A DNA stretch of 64,000 nt from Symbiopectobacterium purcellii (GTDB lineage Bacteria; Pseudomonadota; Gammaproteobacteria; Enterobacterales; Enterobacteriaceae): assembly GCF_019797845.1 (NCBI RefSeq), contig NZ_CP081864.1, forward strand, positions 2,418,001 to 2,482,000, read 5' to 3'. The position numbers and the translations under genes are program-made. Under the pieces are notes generated by a model. The model saw only the letters and a program-made list of their open reading frames with translations, did no database searches and was not told the origin of the DNA. Shown piece by piece: positions 10,094-21,771 of the stretch (position 1 is its first letter; each line of letters opens with the position of its first letter).

Positions 10094-12145
10094 TTATTTC
10101 ACGTTGTGCGACAGATCGCTGGCAATATGCACCGTCTCTTCCAGATAGGCATCCGGAGCCTGATAATCCTTGGGTAAATCATCCAGAGATTTCAGCGGCT
10201 TTTTGCCTTCGCGTTTGAAGCGTTCGTTAAGACGATTCAGGCGTAGCGCTTCATCGTCGTTATTCTCTTTTTCACGCTGAGCATAATTAAGGGAAACGAT
10301 ATTACGTCTCTCTTTATTGGCATTGTAACGGGCAACATCCTGAATGATATATTGGAACTCAGGATCTTTGGCAACACGCGACTGGTGCTGCGCCTTCAAT
10401 GCATCGATGAAGGGTTTCAGATCACCCAGTTTGCCGTAGCGTGCCGCATTGATACTGTCCCAGACCAAGGCGTTGTCTTCAAATTTCTCACCGGTTTCAA
10501 CCGCTTCTGTGCCTGTTGGCATCAGGATATCCGGCGTGACACCGCGCAACTGCGTGCTGCCGCCATCAATACGGTAAAACTTCTGAATGGTGTAGGAGAC
10601 CGACCCCAATCCCGGCCACGCCGGATGCAGCATCTGATCGTAAATACGGTTCAATGAGCGATACTGTTGCACTGTGCCTTTACCGAAGGTCGGTTCACCC
10701 ACAATCAATGCGCGACCGTAGTCTTGCATGGCGGCGGCGAAAATTTCCGATGCCGACGCACTGAAACGATCAACCAGTACGACCAGTGGGCCTTTGTAGT
10801 AGACCACGCCATCAGTATCGCTGTCTTCGCGCACCTTGCCGTTGTTGTCACGGATTTGCACCACCGGACCACTGGGAATAAACAGACCGGAAAGTCCTAC
10901 CGCTTCGGTCAGCGCACCGCCGCCGTTGCCACGCAGATCGATGACAATACTGCTCACATTCTGTTTTTCCAGCTTTAGCAATTGCACTTTGACGTCATCC
11001 GTCAAGCCAACGTAAAAACTGGGAATATCCAGTACCCCGATGGTCTCTTTGCCCACGGTTTTAACCGACATTTTCACCGCGCGATCTTCCAGACGAATAC
11101 GCTCACGGGTCAAGGTGACGGTTTTGGTTTTAGTGCCTTTGCCACCGGGCAAGATTTCAAGCCGCACCTTGCTGCCTTTGGGGCCTTTAATCAAAGCCAC
11201 CACGTCATCAAGTCGCCAGCCAATCACTTCCACCATCGGTTTGCCGTTTTGCCCGACGCCGACAATGCGATCGCCAACGGTGATGCTTTTACTTTTTGCC
11301 GCCGGGCCACCCGCCACCATGGAATTGATAACCGTGTAATCATCATCCATCTGCAACACCGCACCGATACCTTCCAGAGAAAGGCTCATGTCGGTATTAA
11401 ACTGCTCGGTATTACGCGGTGATAAATAACTGGTATGAGGATCCATTTCTCGCGCAAACGCATTCATCACCAGCTGAAAAACGTCTTCACTGTTGCTCTG
11501 CGCCAGACGACGGATAGCAAACTGGTAACGCTTGGTGAGCGTTTCCTTGATCTCTTTGTCGTCTTTACCGGTGAGTTTTAACGTCAGCCAGTCAAATTTT
11601 ACTTTGGCATCCCACAGGCGGTTCAGCTCACCGACATTTTGCGGCCACGGCGATTTGCTGCGATCCAGCTCGATGGTGTCTGTTCCCGCGAGATCAATGG
11701 GTTTTTCTAATACGGAGAGGGCATATTGCAAGCGCTCGAAACGGCGTTTTTGCGCCAGATTGTAGAGCGCATAGGGCACGTCCAGTTTGCCGCCTTTCAG
11801 ATCTTCGCCTAACTGCCCTTTTTGGTTGGCAAATTCGGCGATATCGGAAGCCAACAGCACGTTATGACTGTAGTCCAGCATATTGAGATAGCGGTTGAAA
11901 ATTTTCTCGGAAAATTGTTCATCGAGCGCTATCTGCCGGTAGTGCGAGCGTAAAAAACGCAGTGTGATGCGATCGCTCTCGGTGGCATGCTGAAGTTCCT
12001 GGTGCAGTTGGGGAATCTGATCTGCACGCGTGATCATCTCACTGCGCGCAATCGCTTCACTGCGCGAGACAGGTGCTTCTTTGGCCACGCTCACGCCTGC
12101 GAGCAATGCGGCAGCAAGCACCGTCATTCGGATTAATGTGTTCAT
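10094..12145 (-). CDS. prc: Tail-specific (carboxy-terminal) protease Prc
   Basis: Prc is a periplasmic C-terminal processing serine protease; in E. coli it works with NlpI on the endopeptidase MepS and processes FtsI. The 683-residue length matches. An N-terminal signal peptide (MNTLIRMTVLAAALLAGVSV) is followed by the helical N-domain, a PDZ domain around residues 240-330 (EGIGAVLQMDDDYTVI), and the S41 protease domain with the Ser in FSASASEIF and the Lys in FGKGTVQQ. It follows proQ by 20 bases on the same strand, the standard proQ-prc operon. Confidence 0.97.
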   Translation of the reverse strand: MNTLIRMTVLAAALLAGVSVAKEAPVSRSEAIARSEMITRADQIPQLHQELQHATESDRITLRFLRSHYRQIALDEQFSEKIFNRYLNMLDYSHNVLLASDIAEFANQKGQLGEDLKGGKLDVPYALYNLAQKRRFERLQYALSVLEKPIDLAGTDTIELDRSKSPWPQNVGELNRLWDAKVKFDWLTLKLTGKDDKEIKETLTKRYQFAIRRLAQSNSEDVFQLVMNAFAREMDPHTSYLSPRNTEQFNTDMSLSLEGIGAVLQMDDDYTVINSMVAGGPAAKSKSITVGDRIVGVGQNGKPMVEVIGWRLDDVVALIKGPKGSKVRLEILPGGKGTKTKTVTLTRERIRLEDRAVKMSVKTVGKETIGVLDIPSFYVGLTDDVKVQLLKLEKQNVSSIVIDLRGNGGGALTEAVGLSGLFIPSGPVVQIRDNNGKVREDSDTDGVVYYKGPLVVLVDRFSASASEIFAAAMQDYGRALIVGEPTFGKGTVQQYRSLNRIYDQMLHPAWPGLGSVSYTIQKFYRIDGGSTQLRGVTPDILMPTGTEAVETGEKFEDNALVWDSINAARYGKLGDLKPFIDALKAQHQSRVAKDPEFQYIIQDVARYNANKERRNIVSLNYAQREKENNDDEALRLNRLNERFKREGKKPLKSLDDLPKDYQAPDAYLEETVHIASDLSHNVK

Positions 12146-12165
12146 GCCCTGGTTGGCCCTCCGTA

Positions 12166-12867
12166 TCAGAACTGCAAGTGTTCTGCGCGCACAATCATCG
12201 CCAGACCGGAAGCCAGTTGAACCCGAACTTCACCTTTGGCAATCTCAAGCACCGTAGCATCCATGGCGTCTTTACCCGCTCTGACTTTGATCTCTTGACC
12301 AATTTTCAAGGCGGTAATATCCGTCACGTTAACGCGCTGCGGTTGCGGCGCACGCTCGGTAGCCGCTTTGGGCTGACGAGGTGCGGAAGCACGCGGCGCA
12401 GTGGTACGAGGTTGACGCGGAGCACTGTCAGCTGCTGGGCGCTCGCGGCGCGGGGCGGGTTTACGCTGATGCGCAGGTTGATCGGTGGTCTCACCTGCGG
12501 CACGACGTTTCGCTTGCTGTTCAGCTCGCTGCGCCTGAACGCGCGCTTTCGCTTCTTCCAACTGCTTGCGAGCGTGATCGACATGCTGCTGTTCCAATTC
12601 ACCGCACGGATTGCCATCCAGATCCACGCGTTGCGCACCCAGCTTGATGCCGTACAGGTAACGCCAACTGGAGGTATAGAGGCGCAACGCAGAACGCAAT
12701 TGCGTTTTACTCACACTGTCAGTCTCCGACACACGCGTGACAAGATCCTGAAAAATACCGATTTTCAAAGGCCGCGTGTCACCTTCAGTGGTGAAACAAA
12801 GCGGAAACCGTTCTGCCAAAAAGGCAATGACATCTTTACTACTGTTCAACTTAGGTTGATTTTCCAT
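12166..12867 (-). CDS. proQ: RNA chaperone ProQ
   Basis: ProQ is a global small-RNA-binding protein first known from its effect on ProP osmoregulation. The N-terminal FinO-like domain (residues 1-120, with [11 protein letters not shown] and [11 protein letters not shown]) is followed by a long basic Pro/Ala/Arg linker and a C-terminal Tudor-like domain starting near [13 protein letters not shown]. The linker is long, as usual for the family. It is the first gene of proQ-prc. Confidence 0.96.
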   Translation of the reverse strand: MENQPKLNSSKDVIAFLAERFPLCFTTEGDTRPLKIGIFQDLVTRVSETDSVSKTQLRSALRLYTSSWRYLYGIKLGAQRVDLDGNPCGELEQQHVDHARKQLEEAKARVQAQRAEQQAKRRAAGETTDQPAHQRKPAPRRERPAADSAPRQPRTTAPRASAPRQPKAATERAPQPQRVNVTDITALKIGQEIKVRAGKDAMDATVLEIAKGEVRVQLASGLAMIVRAEHLQF

Positions 12868-12951
12868 GAAATTTCCTGATTACAACGGGTTTGCCAACCA
12901 GCGCAGGCATGAACAGGCGACATTATAATGACGCCATCAGCAATTGCTACG

Positions 12952-13458
12952 TTATCCTTCTCTCTGCGTGAGAGAATTGATAAAAATCAGCACATCGCTC
13001 TGTTGCAATTGTGCGCAGAGCACGGCGACCAGCGCTTTAAGACCTTCTTCGTCATCCGCGTCAAAACGCGCATAGGACGTGCTATCAATATCCAGCACGC
13101 CAATCAGTTGGCCGTTGACAGAAAGCGGCAACACGATCTCGGCATTACTGGCGGCATCGCAGGCGATGTGACCAGGAAAGGCATGCACATCATCGACACG
13201 TTGAATGCGGTTCTCCGCAATCGCGCGCCCACAAACGCCTTTGCCCGCAGGAATGCGCACACAGGCAACCCGACCTTGAAATGGCCCAAGAAACAGCGTG
13301 TCATCATCCAGAAGATAAAAACCCGCCCAATTGACCCCTTCCAGACGCTCAAACAAAAGCGCACTGCTATTGGCCAAAATAGTGATAAAGCGGCGTTCAC
13401 CCGTAATCAGTGCGGTAAGATCGCTGACAAGATCCCTATAAAATGATGGTTTGTTCAT
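12952..13458 (-). CDS. msrC: Free methionine-(R)-sulfoxide reductase
   Basis: A GAF-fold enzyme that reduces free L-methionine-(R)-sulfoxide in the cytoplasm. The three catalytic cysteines are present: C66 in RVACVRIP, C76 in GKGVCGRAI and C100 in HIACDAAS. Length (168 residues) and the core GVNWAGFYLLDDDTL fit E. coli MsrC (YebR). It lies upstream of proQ on the same strand, the E. coli order. Confidence 0.95.
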   Translation of the reverse strand: MNKPSFYRDLVSDLTALITGERRFITILANSSALLFERLEGVNWAGFYLLDDDTLFLGPFQGRVACVRIPAGKGVCGRAIAENRIQRVDDVHAFPGHIACDAASNAEIVLPLSVNGQLIGVLDIDSTSYARFDADDEEGLKALVAVLCAQLQQSDVLIFINSLTQREG

Positions 13459-13752
13459 AAATAATAATTCAGTTTTTCCAAATACCGGATCACTCCATCC
13501 CTAACCGATTGACGCAACGCGAATCGTTAGCTCAGTGGCATCATCCCATAATTTCAATCACCCTGCCTGACAACATCGGCAACGTCTCCCACAAGAGAAG
13601 AAGAATATACGCTTTTGCGTTTTTATTCACATAAACGTGACAGGATGAATTGAGACATACTGCACAGCATGCCACAACAACATTCGCTTCGTCAGCGTAT
13701 TGCACACATTTCATTCCCCCAGCCAGACTTCTGATTTTCCTAAAACCGACCC
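13459..13752. other. Intergenic region between msrC and the ERIC element
   Basis: About 290 bases with no recognised gene. It should carry the msrC promoter. Confidence 0.4.
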
Positions 13753-13955
13753 TATACCCTCAATAATTCGAGTTGCAGCAAGGCGGCAAGCGAATGAATC
13801 CCGATGAGCTTACTCAAGTAATTGATTCAGTTGACAAATCTGCCCGGAGCAGATTTGAACGCCACTAGCGGCGGCCTCGTAAAAGGTGAGGCCCAGGGAT
13901 GGGCCGAATAACGAGCGCCGCCAACGCATCTGCAGCTTGAAGTATCACGGGTATA
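13753..13955 (+). repeat. ERIC repeat with internal insertion
   Basis: The ends, TATACCC...AATAATTCGAGTTGCAG and GCAGCTTGAAGTAT(C)ACGGGTATA, and the core ATGAGCTTACTCAAGTAA are those of the enterobacterial repetitive intergenic consensus (about 127 bp). The copy is about 203 bp long because an extra segment of about 75 bases, from about 13838 to 13912, sits between the central part and the right arm. The insert contains a short AAATCTGC/GCAGATTT inverted repeat and resembles the insert in the copy at 57263. Confidence 0.85.
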
Positions 13956-13989
13956 CACATTCAATTACCGTGCACCCCGGAAGTAGGCT

Positions 13990-15333
13990 ATGATGCTGAC
14001 GACCTTCACAGCGCAATCCGGCGTAATGAAAATATACAGCATAGTGGGTTCTGCCACGCACAGCGCTCCGCGTCCGCCCGTCACCCAGGCACGCTCTGGC
14101 GTTGCCTATGGGCGCTATCACCGTTGTCATGGCTGCGACATGCTATTTCTGCTTCCGGCAATGCGCAAAGGGGAGTATGCCACCTGCCCGCAATGTTCCA
14201 CCCGCGTCGGTTCCGGGCGCGATTGGTCAATGACACGACTGGCCGCGATGGCCAAGGCGATGTTGTTGTTAATGCCTTTCGCCTATACAGCCCCCCTGCT
14301 CGATATCCGACTGCTGGGTGTTGCGATCAATGCCAGCCTGTTTGAAGGCATCTGGCAGATGACCAGGCAAGGACACCCGGTCACCGCCAGTATGGTGGCG
14401 TTCTGTACCGTAGGCGTACCGATTACGCTGATGATTTCCCTGCTTTATCTCTTTTTTGCCCCGCGCATGGGTATGAATCTGCGGCCGATTCTGCTGTTGC
14501 TGGAAAAATTGAAAGCCTGGATGATGCTCGATATTTATCTGGTCGGACTGGCCGTTGCAGCCATCAAGATCCGCGAGTTTTCCGATATTGAGATAGGCCA
14601 TGGCTTGGTGGCCTATCTCACTTTGACTCTGCTGAGTCTGTTAACCTTGATTCACCTCAATCCAGATCAACTCTGGCTGCGTTTCTACCCACGGCTGCAT
14701 CCGGTGATCAACCCGGAGCGTTATCGCCTGTGTCTGGCCTGCCATTTCACTAGCGCACCGGACACTCGAGGGCGTTGCCCACGCTGCAATACCCCACTAC
14801 GAGCACGTCGGCGCCACAGCCTGCAAAAATCGTGGGCGGCCTTGATCAGCGCCATCGTATTTCTGGTGCCCGCCAACCTGCTGCCCATCTCGATTCTCTA
14901 CGTCAATGGTGCACGCAAAGAGGACACTATCCTGTCAGGCATTCTCTCGCTGGCAAACGGCAATGTGCCTGTCGCGGCGGTGGTTTTTATCGCCAGTATA
15001 CTGGTGCCCTTCACCAAGGTTATCGTGCTGAGCACCCTGCTGTTGAGCATACATCTGCACACGCAACGCGCTATCATGACGCGCATGCGCCTGTTACGCG
15101 CCATGATCTGGATTGGCCGCTGGTCGATGCTGGATCTGTTCGTCATCGCCTTGATGATGTCGCTGGTAAATCGCGACCAACTGTTGGCTTTTACCTTAGG
15201 CCCGGCGGCCTTCTATTTTGGTGCGGCCGTTATTTTGACCATTCTCGCTGCGGAATGGCTGGATAGCCGATTAATGTGGGATACCCATGGAACACGATTC
15301 AACAACACCCGAATCAACACGAACCGCGATTAA
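13990..15333 (+). CDS. letA: LetA (YebS), PqiA-family inner-membrane lipid transport protein
   Basis: An integral membrane protein of the PqiA/LetA family that works with the MCE protein LetB in moving lipids between inner and outer membranes. Two zinc-ribbon-like Cys clusters are visible, CHGCDMLF...CPQC near residues 46-70 and CLACHF...CPRC near 250, each followed by a block of hydrophobic segments, as expected for the duplicated fold. Start is uncertain: the ATG at 13990 has no good ribosome binding site, and an internal ATG at 14026 gives a length closer to E. coli YebS. It overlaps letB by 47 bases. Confidence 0.93.
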   Translation: MMLTTFTAQSGVMKIYSIVGSATHSAPRPPVTQARSGVAYGRYHRCHGCDMLFLLPAMRKGEYATCPQCSTRVGSGRDWSMTRLAAMAKAMLLLMPFAYTAPLLDIRLLGVAINASLFEGIWQMTRQGHPVTASMVAFCTVGVPITLMISLLYLFFAPRMGMNLRPILLLLEKLKAWMMLDIYLVGLAVAAIKIREFSDIEIGHGLVAYLTLTLLSLLTLIHLNPDQLWLRFYPRLHPVINPERYRLCLACHFTSAPDTRGRCPRCNTPLRARRRHSLQKSWAALISAIVFLVPANLLPISILYVNGARKEDTILSGILSLANGNVPVAAVVFIASILVPFTKVIVLSTLLLSIHLHTQRAIMTRMRLLRAMIWIGRWSMLDLFVIALMMSLVNRDQLLAFTLGPAAFYFGAAVILTILAAEWLDSRLMWDTHGTRFNNTRINTNRD

Positions 15334-17914
15334 GCATAGGCGTCGTATATCGCCGTTCTGGCTACTGCCCTTTATTGCACTGCTGATTGCCGGCTGGTTG
15401 CTCTACACCAACCAGCAAGAGCGCGGCACCACGGTCACCATTGATTTTATCTCTGCTGACGGCATCGTGGCTGGCAGAACCCCGGTGCGTTATCAAGGTG
15501 TCGAAATCGGGACGGTACAAAACATTTCGCTGAGTGAAGACCTGCGTACCATTCAGGTTGAAGCCAGCATTAAAAGTGACATGAAAGAAGCGTTACGCAG
15601 CGGGACACAATTCTGGCTGGTAACCCCCAAAGCCTCATTAGCTGGCGTTTCCGGCCTTGACGCCCTGGTTGGCGGTAACTATATCGGTATGATGCCCGGC
15701 CCCGGCGAGCCACAGGCACACTTTTCTGCGCTGGATACTCAACCGAAATACCGGGCTAACAGCGGGGAGTTGCTGGTGCATCTGCATGCCGATGACTTAG
15801 GGTCACTCAACGCGGGCTCGCTGGTGTATTACCGCAAGATCCCCGTCGGAAAAGTGTACGATTACACCGTAACGCCAGATAATAAAGGCGTGACAGTTGA
15901 TGTTCTGATTGAGCGCCGCTTCACGCATTTAATCAAGAAAGAGAGCCGCTTTTGGAATGTGTCCGGCATCAAGGCGGATATCAGCCCGGGCGGCGCCAAA
16001 GTAGAAATGCAAAGCCTGGCGGCGCTGGTCAATGGCGCTGTCGCATTTGACTCACCGGAGGGGAGCGATAACGCCAGCGCAGAACAAGCATACCGACTCT
16101 ACCCTAATCTGGCGCAAAGCCAGCGCGGTGTGGCGATTACCTTAACGCTTCCCTCCGCCAATATGCTGAAAGCCGGACAAACACCGCTGCTGTATCAGGG
16201 TTTGGAAGTGGGCAGTGTACAAAAACTGGTGCTGGACCCTGGCAACGGTAATGTCACCGGACAGTTGATTATCGACCCCTCTGTTGTACCGCTGATGCGT
16301 GAAGGCACACGTATTGAGCTCACCAAACCACGTCTGACCTTGAACGATCTTAACCTCTCTCGCCTGTTAACCGGTCCAACGCTAACGCTGATTCCCGGCG
16401 ACGGAGAGCCGCGCCAGATATTTCCACTGATTGATGGCACGCAGGCCTTACGCCCCGATACACTGACCGTTCAGTTGTCTGCCGCACAGAGCTATGGCAT
16501 TGATGTTGGCCAACCCGTGTTGCTGCATGGCGTACAGATCGGGCAGATCATTCAGCGCACGCTGACCGAAAAAGGCGTCACCTTCGATGCTAGCATCGAA
16601 CCCGAATATCGTGCTCTGCTGCACAAAGATAGCACCTTTATCGTCAACAGCAGGCTAAACGTCAAACTGGGGTTGGAGGGCGTGCAAATGATCGGAGCCA
16701 GTCCGCAAGAGTGGCTCAGCGGCGGTGTGATGGTGTTACCCGGGACACAAGGTGAGCCGCAGGCTCGCTATACCCTGTTTAGCGATCGGGATAATGCGCA
16801 AGAAGGCATCAAAGGCAGCACGCCCAGCCCAACCTTAACGCTGGTCACCGAGAGCCTACCGGACATCCAGGAAGGCTCGGTTGTGTTATACCGCAAGTTT
16901 CAGGTCGGCGAAATCATGCGTATTCGTCCCGGTGCAGAAACCTTCGACGTCCAGGTTTACCTGCATCCGGAGTATCGCAAACTGCTGACTGAACGCAGCG
17001 TGTTCTGGGCCGAGGGCGGTGCCCGCGTGCAGCTGAGCACCTCCGGACTGACGGTTCAGGCCGCGCCCCTAAACCGGGCAATCAAAGGCGCCATAAGTTT
17101 CGATAATCTCGAAGGCGCTCCCGAAACCAAAGGCGGAAAACGGCTGCTGTATAACACTGAAACCGCTGCACGTGCGATCGGTAGCCGCATTGAATTGCGG
17201 ACTTATGACGCCAGTTCACTCTCCGCCGGCATGCCGATTCGCTACCTTGGTATTGAGATTGGTCGGTTGGACTCCCTTAAGCTGGCGGAACAGCGCAACG
17301 ATGTCTTGGCGCAAGCAGTGCTCTACCCTGAGTACGTTAACGCCTTTGCTCGCGCCGGCACGCGCTTTTCAGTGGTGACGCCACAAATTTCAGCAGCTGG
17401 CGTCGATCATCTGGAAACCTTGCTCCAACCCTACATTAACGTCGAGCCAGGCAACGGCGCGCAACAGCGCCAATTCGAACTGCAACAGGCGACCATTTCC
17501 GATTCCCGTTATCAAGATGGGCTGAATATCGTGGTTGATGCGCCGGAAGCCGGTGCGCTGCAAGTGGGAACACCAGTGCTATTTCGCGGCGTTGAAGTGG
17601 GAACGGTTACTGGCCTTTCTCTGGGACCGCTGTCCGACCGGGTGACGGTGGCATTGCGTATCAGCAAGCGACACCAGCATCTGGTGCGCAGCAACTCGGT
17701 ATTCTGGCTGGCATCGGGCTATAACCTGGAGTTTGGCTTGGGTGGCGGCTTACTGAAAACCGGTACCTTCCAGCAATTTATTCGCGGCGGTATCGCTTTT
17801 GCCACCCCGCCCGCCATTCCCTTAGCGCCGATTGCCACCCCCGGTAAGCATTTCCTATTATTGGGACAAGAACCCAAAGAGTGGCGCGAATGGCGCACTG
17901 CCATTCCTGAATAA
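15287..17914 (+). CDS. letB: LetB (YebT), multi-MCE-domain lipid transport protein
   Basis: An 875-residue protein anchored by one N-terminal membrane helix ([17 protein letters not shown]) with a large periplasmic part. MCE domains repeat with the hallmark GxxVxYxGxxIGxV (first seen in [13 protein letters not shown] near residue 65); the length matches the seven-domain E. coli LetB, which forms a stacked tube across the periplasm. It is the partner of LetA encoded just upstream with overlapping frames. Confidence 0.96.
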   Translation: MEHDSTTPESTRTAIKHRRRISPFWLLPFIALLIAGWLLYTNQQERGTTVTIDFISADGIVAGRTPVRYQGVEIGTVQNISLSEDLRTIQVEASIKSDMKEALRSGTQFWLVTPKASLAGVSGLDALVGGNYIGMMPGPGEPQAHFSALDTQPKYRANSGELLVHLHADDLGSLNAGSLVYYRKIPVGKVYDYTVTPDNKGVTVDVLIERRFTHLIKKESRFWNVSGIKADISPGGAKVEMQSLAALVNGAVAFDSPEGSDNASAEQAYRLYPNLAQSQRGVAITLTLPSANMLKAGQTPLLYQGLEVGSVQKLVLDPGNGNVTGQLIIDPSVVPLMREGTRIELTKPRLTLNDLNLSRLLTGPTLTLIPGDGEPRQIFPLIDGTQALRPDTLTVQLSAAQSYGIDVGQPVLLHGVQIGQIIQRTLTEKGVTFDASIEPEYRALLHKDSTFIVNSRLNVKLGLEGVQMIGASPQEWLSGGVMVLPGTQGEPQARYTLFSDRDNAQEGIKGSTPSPTLTLVTESLPDIQEGSVVLYRKFQVGEIMRIRPGAETFDVQVYLHPEYRKLLTERSVFWAEGGARVQLSTSGLTVQAAPLNRAIKGAISFDNLEGAPETKGGKRLLYNTETAARAIGSRIELRTYDASSLSAGMPIRYLGIEIGRLDSLKLAEQRNDVLAQAVLYPEYVNAFARAGTRFSVVTPQISAAGVDHLETLLQPYINVEPGNGAQQRQFELQQATISDSRYQDGLNIVVDAPEAGALQVGTPVLFRGVEVGTVTGLSLGPLSDRVTVALRISKRHQHLVRSNSVFWLASGYNLEFGLGGGLLKTGTFQQFIRGGIAFATPPAIPLAPIATPGKHFLLLGQEPKEWREWRTAIPE

Positions 17915-18022
17915 CCAGCGTTGATCCTGCCGTCGCGTGATGAGCGACGGCAGCCACGTGCCGTGTTACACTATCAGAATATTACCCGCACTTTTCTGAT
18001 ATTGTAACGAGATATTACCACC

Positions 18023-19501
18023 GTGGTGAAACCCCTCTCTCCTTCTTTGCCCTCCGCGTTTCTTGAGGCGATTCAAGACATCATGCCCGCGCATCTGTCC
18101 CTTGATGAATTCATTGCTGCCTGCCAGCGTCCATTAAGGCGCAGTCTGCGCGTCAACACGTTGAAGATTAGCGTGGATGACTTTTTGTCACTGGCGGCGG
18201 ATTGGGGCTGGCAATTGGCGTCAATCCCCTGGTGTAAAGAAGGATTTTGGGTGGTCAGCCCGGATGAAACACAACTGCGATTGGGCAACACGGTTGCCCA
18301 TTTAAGTGGGCTGTTTTATTTGCAGGAATCCAGCTCAATGCTGCCGGTCAGCGCATTGTTTTACGCGCAGGAAAGCGCGTTATTATCGCGTGAGGCAACC
18401 CCATCGCCATTGGTGCTGGACGTGGCCGCAGCACCGGGATCGAAAACCACACAAATTGCCGCACGTCTCGGCAATAACGGCGGGATCGTCGCTAACGAAT
18501 ATTCGGCCAGCCGGGTCAAGGTGCTGCATGCCAACATCAGCCGCTGCGGCGTAGACAACAGCGCGCTAACGCATTTTGATGGCCGCGTGTTCGGCGCGGC
18601 CCTGCCTGAGACGTTCGACGCCATTCTGCTTGATGCGCCGTGTTCCGGCGAAGGCGTGGTACGCAAAGACCCGGATGCCATGCGCCACTGGTCCCCGGAA
18701 AGTACGGCGGAGTTGGCACAAACCCAGAAAGCGCTGATCGTCAGCGCGTTTCATGCGTTAAAACCTGGCGGTGTACTCATTTACTCAACCTGTACGCTCA
18801 ACGCCCAGGAAAACCAGCAGGTGTGTCAGCAACTGCTCGATACCTTCCCGCAGGCCTGTGCGATTGAAGCGTTAGGTGACCTCTTCCCCGGCGCAGAAGA
18901 TGCGCTGACTGAGAAGGGATATCTCCACGTGTTCCCGCAAATTTACGACAGTGAAGGTTTCTTTGTCGCGCGGTTGCGCAAAACCGCGACCATCCCCCCA
19001 TTACCCACACCGCGTTTTAACGTGGGTAAGTTTCCCTTCACGCTAGTAGCAGGTAAAGATAAAGACGCGGTGACGCTTTCTGCCAATCAGGCAGGCCTGG
19101 TCTGGGATCCAGAGCAGCAGCAACTCTGGCAGCGTGACAATGAAATCTGGCTGTTTCCCACCGCACTCAGTGCGCTGTTTGGCAAGATACGCTTCTCGCG
19201 CATTGGTATCAAACTGGCGGAACGCTATGCCAAAGGTTTTCGCTGGCAGCACGAAGCCATCGTCGCGCTGGCAGATGCACAGGCACCGCACGCTTACGCA
19301 CTTAGCGACGCGCTGGTTTGTGAATGGTATCAGGGGCGCGACAGTTATCCCGACGAACTCCCTACCGGCGATGAGATGGTGCTTACCTATCAGCACACAC
19401 CGATCGGATTAACCAAACGCATCGGCAGCCGTATAAAAAACAATCTTCCGCGCGAACTGGTGCGTGATGGTGCCTGTCCGCAGCACGGTAAACAGGGGTA
19501 G
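18023..19501 (+). CDS. rsmF: 16S rRNA (cytosine-1407-C5) methyltransferase RsmF
   Basis: SAM-dependent RNA m5C methyltransferase of the NOL1/NOP2/Sun family, acting on C1407 of 16S rRNA. The SAM site ([13 protein letters not shown]), the cysteine loop [10 protein letters not shown] and the catalytic Cys in YSTCTLN are all present. A C-terminal PUA-like region follows. The start is a GTG at 18023, which gives an N-terminus similar in length to E. coli RsmF. The order yebS-yebT-rsmF is that of E. coli. Confidence 0.96.
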   Translation: MVKPLSPSLPSAFLEAIQDIMPAHLSLDEFIAACQRPLRRSLRVNTLKISVDDFLSLAADWGWQLASIPWCKEGFWVVSPDETQLRLGNTVAHLSGLFYLQESSSMLPVSALFYAQESALLSREATPSPLVLDVAAAPGSKTTQIAARLGNNGGIVANEYSASRVKVLHANISRCGVDNSALTHFDGRVFGAALPETFDAILLDAPCSGEGVVRKDPDAMRHWSPESTAELAQTQKALIVSAFHALKPGGVLIYSTCTLNAQENQQVCQQLLDTFPQACAIEALGDLFPGAEDALTEKGYLHVFPQIYDSEGFFVARLRKTATIPPLPTPRFNVGKFPFTLVAGKDKDAVTLSANQAGLVWDPEQQQLWQRDNEIWLFPTALSALFGKIRFSRIGIKLAERYAKGFRWQHEAIVALADAQAPHAYALSDALVCEWYQGRDSYPDELPTGDEMVLTYQHTPIGLTKRIGSRIKNNLPRELVRDGACPQHGKQG

Positions 19502-19575
19502 TTTAACGCCCAGTGCCTCATTTTCATCTACACTCTCGCTAGAGCTACTGCTACTGACTGGGAGGGTAAACGCCT

Positions 19576-19767
19576 ATGTACGCACTGGTTGTCTTTATCT
19601 GTTATCTCGGCCACGGCTGCGAAAATCTGGTCATTGATGCTTATCTCAACGAAGCGCAGTGCCTGAGTGCGATGGATGAGCAACGTTTACGACGGGCGGG
19701 ATGTTTTCCGATAGAGGATTTTATCGACGGCTATTGGATCCCGGCCCATGAACGCGCCGAGTTTTGA
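19576..19767 (+). CDS. yebW: Small conserved protein YebW
   Basis: A 63-residue protein that aligns along its length with E. coli YebW: four conserved Cys, the CLSAM segment and the ending GCFPIEDFIDGYWIPA. Function unknown. A GGGAGG site about 10 bases upstream supports the start. It follows rsmF as in E. coli (yebV is absent). Confidence 0.9.
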   Translation: MYALVVFICYLGHGCENLVIDAYLNEAQCLSAMDEQRLRRAGCFPIEDFIDGYWIPAHERAEF

Positions 19768-19806
19768 CGCGTATGCACATCAGGCATACGCGCCATAATG
19801 CAGGCA

Positions 19807-20871
19807 TCAGACGACAGCAAACTCCTGTTCTGTCATCCCTAAAGACACGCCCGCAGCAACGATATTAGCCCACTCCTGATCGGACAGCGTTATCCCGTTA
19901 GCCTGACGTTGTGCACAGGCAATACGTTCTGGCTCACCAGCAATCAGCACCGGATGTTCAGCATCCGCCGCCGGACAGGTCCGCACATAGTCCAGCATGG
20001 CGTCATACTCTTTTTGCAGCCAGTCCATCGATACCATTGCCGCCGGGTCGATAACGATCGTGGTCATATTATTCATGATCGCCCCTTTACGCTCATTATC
20101 CGGCTGGATTGTACCGCCGCCGGAAAGCAGCCCTGCCAGCATCTCTGCCGCCAGCACCAAGCCGCCGCCTTTATGGCGTGCAATGGGTTTCAGCGCGCCC
20201 TGTTTTTCATCTTCCCACATCACTTTGGGATCGTTGGTAGAAACGCCCTGACTATCGAGCATCACCTCTTCATCAAACGTCTTGCCCGCCAAATAGGCCA
20301 CACGCGTTTTGCCCAACGCCACGATGCTGGTGGCAAAATCGAGCACAAACGGTGGATTATGTTCACTTTTAGGAAACGCAATGCAGATGGGGTTGGTGCC
20401 AAAACGCGCCTCACGGCCGCACCAGGGTGCCACAATCGGATCCAAATCGTTCACGTTGACAAAATGAATCGCCACCATCCCCGCCTCGGCCGCCATTTCA
20501 CCGTAGGTGCCAATCCGTCCAAGGTGGCATGCGGAGGCCAGTGTCATCAGGCACACGCCGGTGGTTTTTGCTCTGGCAATCGCCTGCTCCATCGCTTCTT
20601 TGCCGGTGCGCTGACCAAAACCACGATCGCCGATGAACTGCAATACCGCTCCCCCGTCACGCAACAAACGCACCGGCGTATTAGGATGCATGATCCCTTT
20701 GGCGATAAATGCCACATAGTGCGGCAACATTCCGACGCCGTGACTATCATGACCTTTGAGATTGGCATTCACCAGATGATCGGAAACACAGCGCGCCTCA
20801 TCAGCCTGTGAGCCTGCCTTTTGCAATAAAAGATGAGTAACGTCTCGAAGCTGACGCTCGGAGATTAACAT
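19807..20871 (-). CDS. Malate/L-lactate dehydrogenase family oxidoreductase (YbiC-like)
   Basis: A 354-residue NAD(P)-dependent 2-hydroxyacid dehydrogenase of the Ldh_2 family. Family signatures are LKGHDSHGVGMLPHYV, the substrate-region SACHLGRIGTYGE, and ARFGTNPICIAFP. It most resembles E. coli YbiC (hydroxycarboxylate dehydrogenase HcxB) in layout, but relatives acting on ureidoglycolate, sulfolactate and diketogulonate exist, so the substrate is open. It stands alone, away from its E. coli position. Confidence 0.85.
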   Translation of the reverse strand: MLISERQLRDVTHLLLQKAGSQADEARCVSDHLVNANLKGHDSHGVGMLPHYVAFIAKGIMHPNTPVRLLRDGGAVLQFIGDRGFGQRTGKEAMEQAIARAKTTGVCLMTLASACHLGRIGTYGEMAAEAGMVAIHFVNVNDLDPIVAPWCGREARFGTNPICIAFPKSEHNPPFVLDFATSIVALGKTRVAYLAGKTFDEEVMLDSQGVSTNDPKVMWEDEKQGALKPIARHKGGGLVLAAEMLAGLLSGGGTIQPDNERKGAIMNNMTTIVIDPAAMVSMDWLQKEYDAMLDYVRTCPAADAEHPVLIAGEPERIACAQRQANGITLSDQEWANIVAAGVSLGMTEQEFAVV

Positions 20872-20946
20872 AGGACAATTTCCTTGATTGTTTCCCTTCC
20901 GCCTCCAGATATCAGATTTTCTAATATCATGAAAAAGAGGGAGTTA

Positions 20947-21071
20947 TATACCCTAAATAATTCGAGTTGCAGGCAGGCGGCAAGTGCGTGAATCCCGATG
21001 AGCTTACACAAGTAAGTGATTCGGGTGAGCGAACGCAACCAACGCATCTGCAATGTGAAGTATGACGGGTA
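20947..21071 (+). repeat. ERIC repeat, standard length
   Basis: A 125-base element with both ERIC ends (TATACCCTAAATAATTCGAG and TGAAGTATGACGGGTA) and the core AGCTTACACAAGTAAGTGAT. It has no insert, so it serves as the reference for the two expanded copies in this window. It lies upstream of the dehydrogenase gene, in the 396-base gap that also holds the promoter of the next lipoprotein. Confidence 0.9.
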
Positions 21072-21267
21072 AAGATGATTATTGTGTTTGCCTCATTATC
21101 CTACCGCTGAAAGCGCAGGGATTAAATGCCTCATCGCGCCTGACGCACTATTGCGTTAATCAAGATCAAAACCCTGGTCTATTGTTAGCAGCACGATTCG
21201 CGCCCTCAGCCCCGTACCTGACTGCGCTATAATAGGAAGAGTACGCCGTGATCATTCAAGGATCGCC

Positions 21268-21603
21268 ATGAACTACCGCGCTGTAATACCCTTATATCTC
21301 CTGCTGTTGCTTATAGCGGGTTGCTCCTCGCCACAAGGCATGAACTGTCTGGGTGAAGTGAAAACGCTGCCGGGTCATCCGGTTGGCAAGACATCAGCCA
21401 TGATTGTCGATAACACCGTGGCGTTTAGCGTGCTGATGCCCAAACAACGCATTGAAAGCGGTCTGTTACACTCGGCCGACAGCTCACGCTATGTGCCTTC
21501 CGCTGTCACCAAAGAGGGCTATCTGGCAAAGCGTCTCTCCGGTAACCGATTCTGCATTATCGATCCGAAAAAAAACGAGTACACCATCTACCAGTGCCAA
21601 TAA
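21268..21603 (+). CDS. Small lipoprotein of unknown function
   Basis: A 111-residue protein with a lipoprotein signal peptide: hydrophobic stretch PLYLLLLLIAGC with lipobox LIAGC, Cys near residue 19. The mature part is short and polar with three further Cys (C27, C95, C110), of which a pair could form a disulfide in the periplasm. An upstream CAAGGA lies close to the start. Family not recognised. Confidence 0.75.
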   Translation: MNYRAVIPLYLLLLLIAGCSSPQGMNCLGEVKTLPGHPVGKTSAMIVDNTVAFSVLMPKQRIESGLLHSADSSRYVPSAVTKEGYLAKRLSGNRFCIIDPKKNEYTIYQCQ

Positions 21604-21771
21604 CCGCGAACGGTAATGATGGCATCGCCCCTCTTCGCGTAGAATGCTCTGATGTCTGGTGAGACGTATCCAGATATTTACCAAGCGTTAAAAAATCGAA
21701 AATCCGCCTTATCCCTATTCCGCTTTATATGACCGCCACGCAAAATCCCCCCGTCTACTGAGAGGTGAATC

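Noticed and set aside
10352..12879. Plus-strand open frames opposite prc and proQ
   Set aside because: Antisense shadows of conserved genes; composition follows the third-codon bias of prc and proQ.
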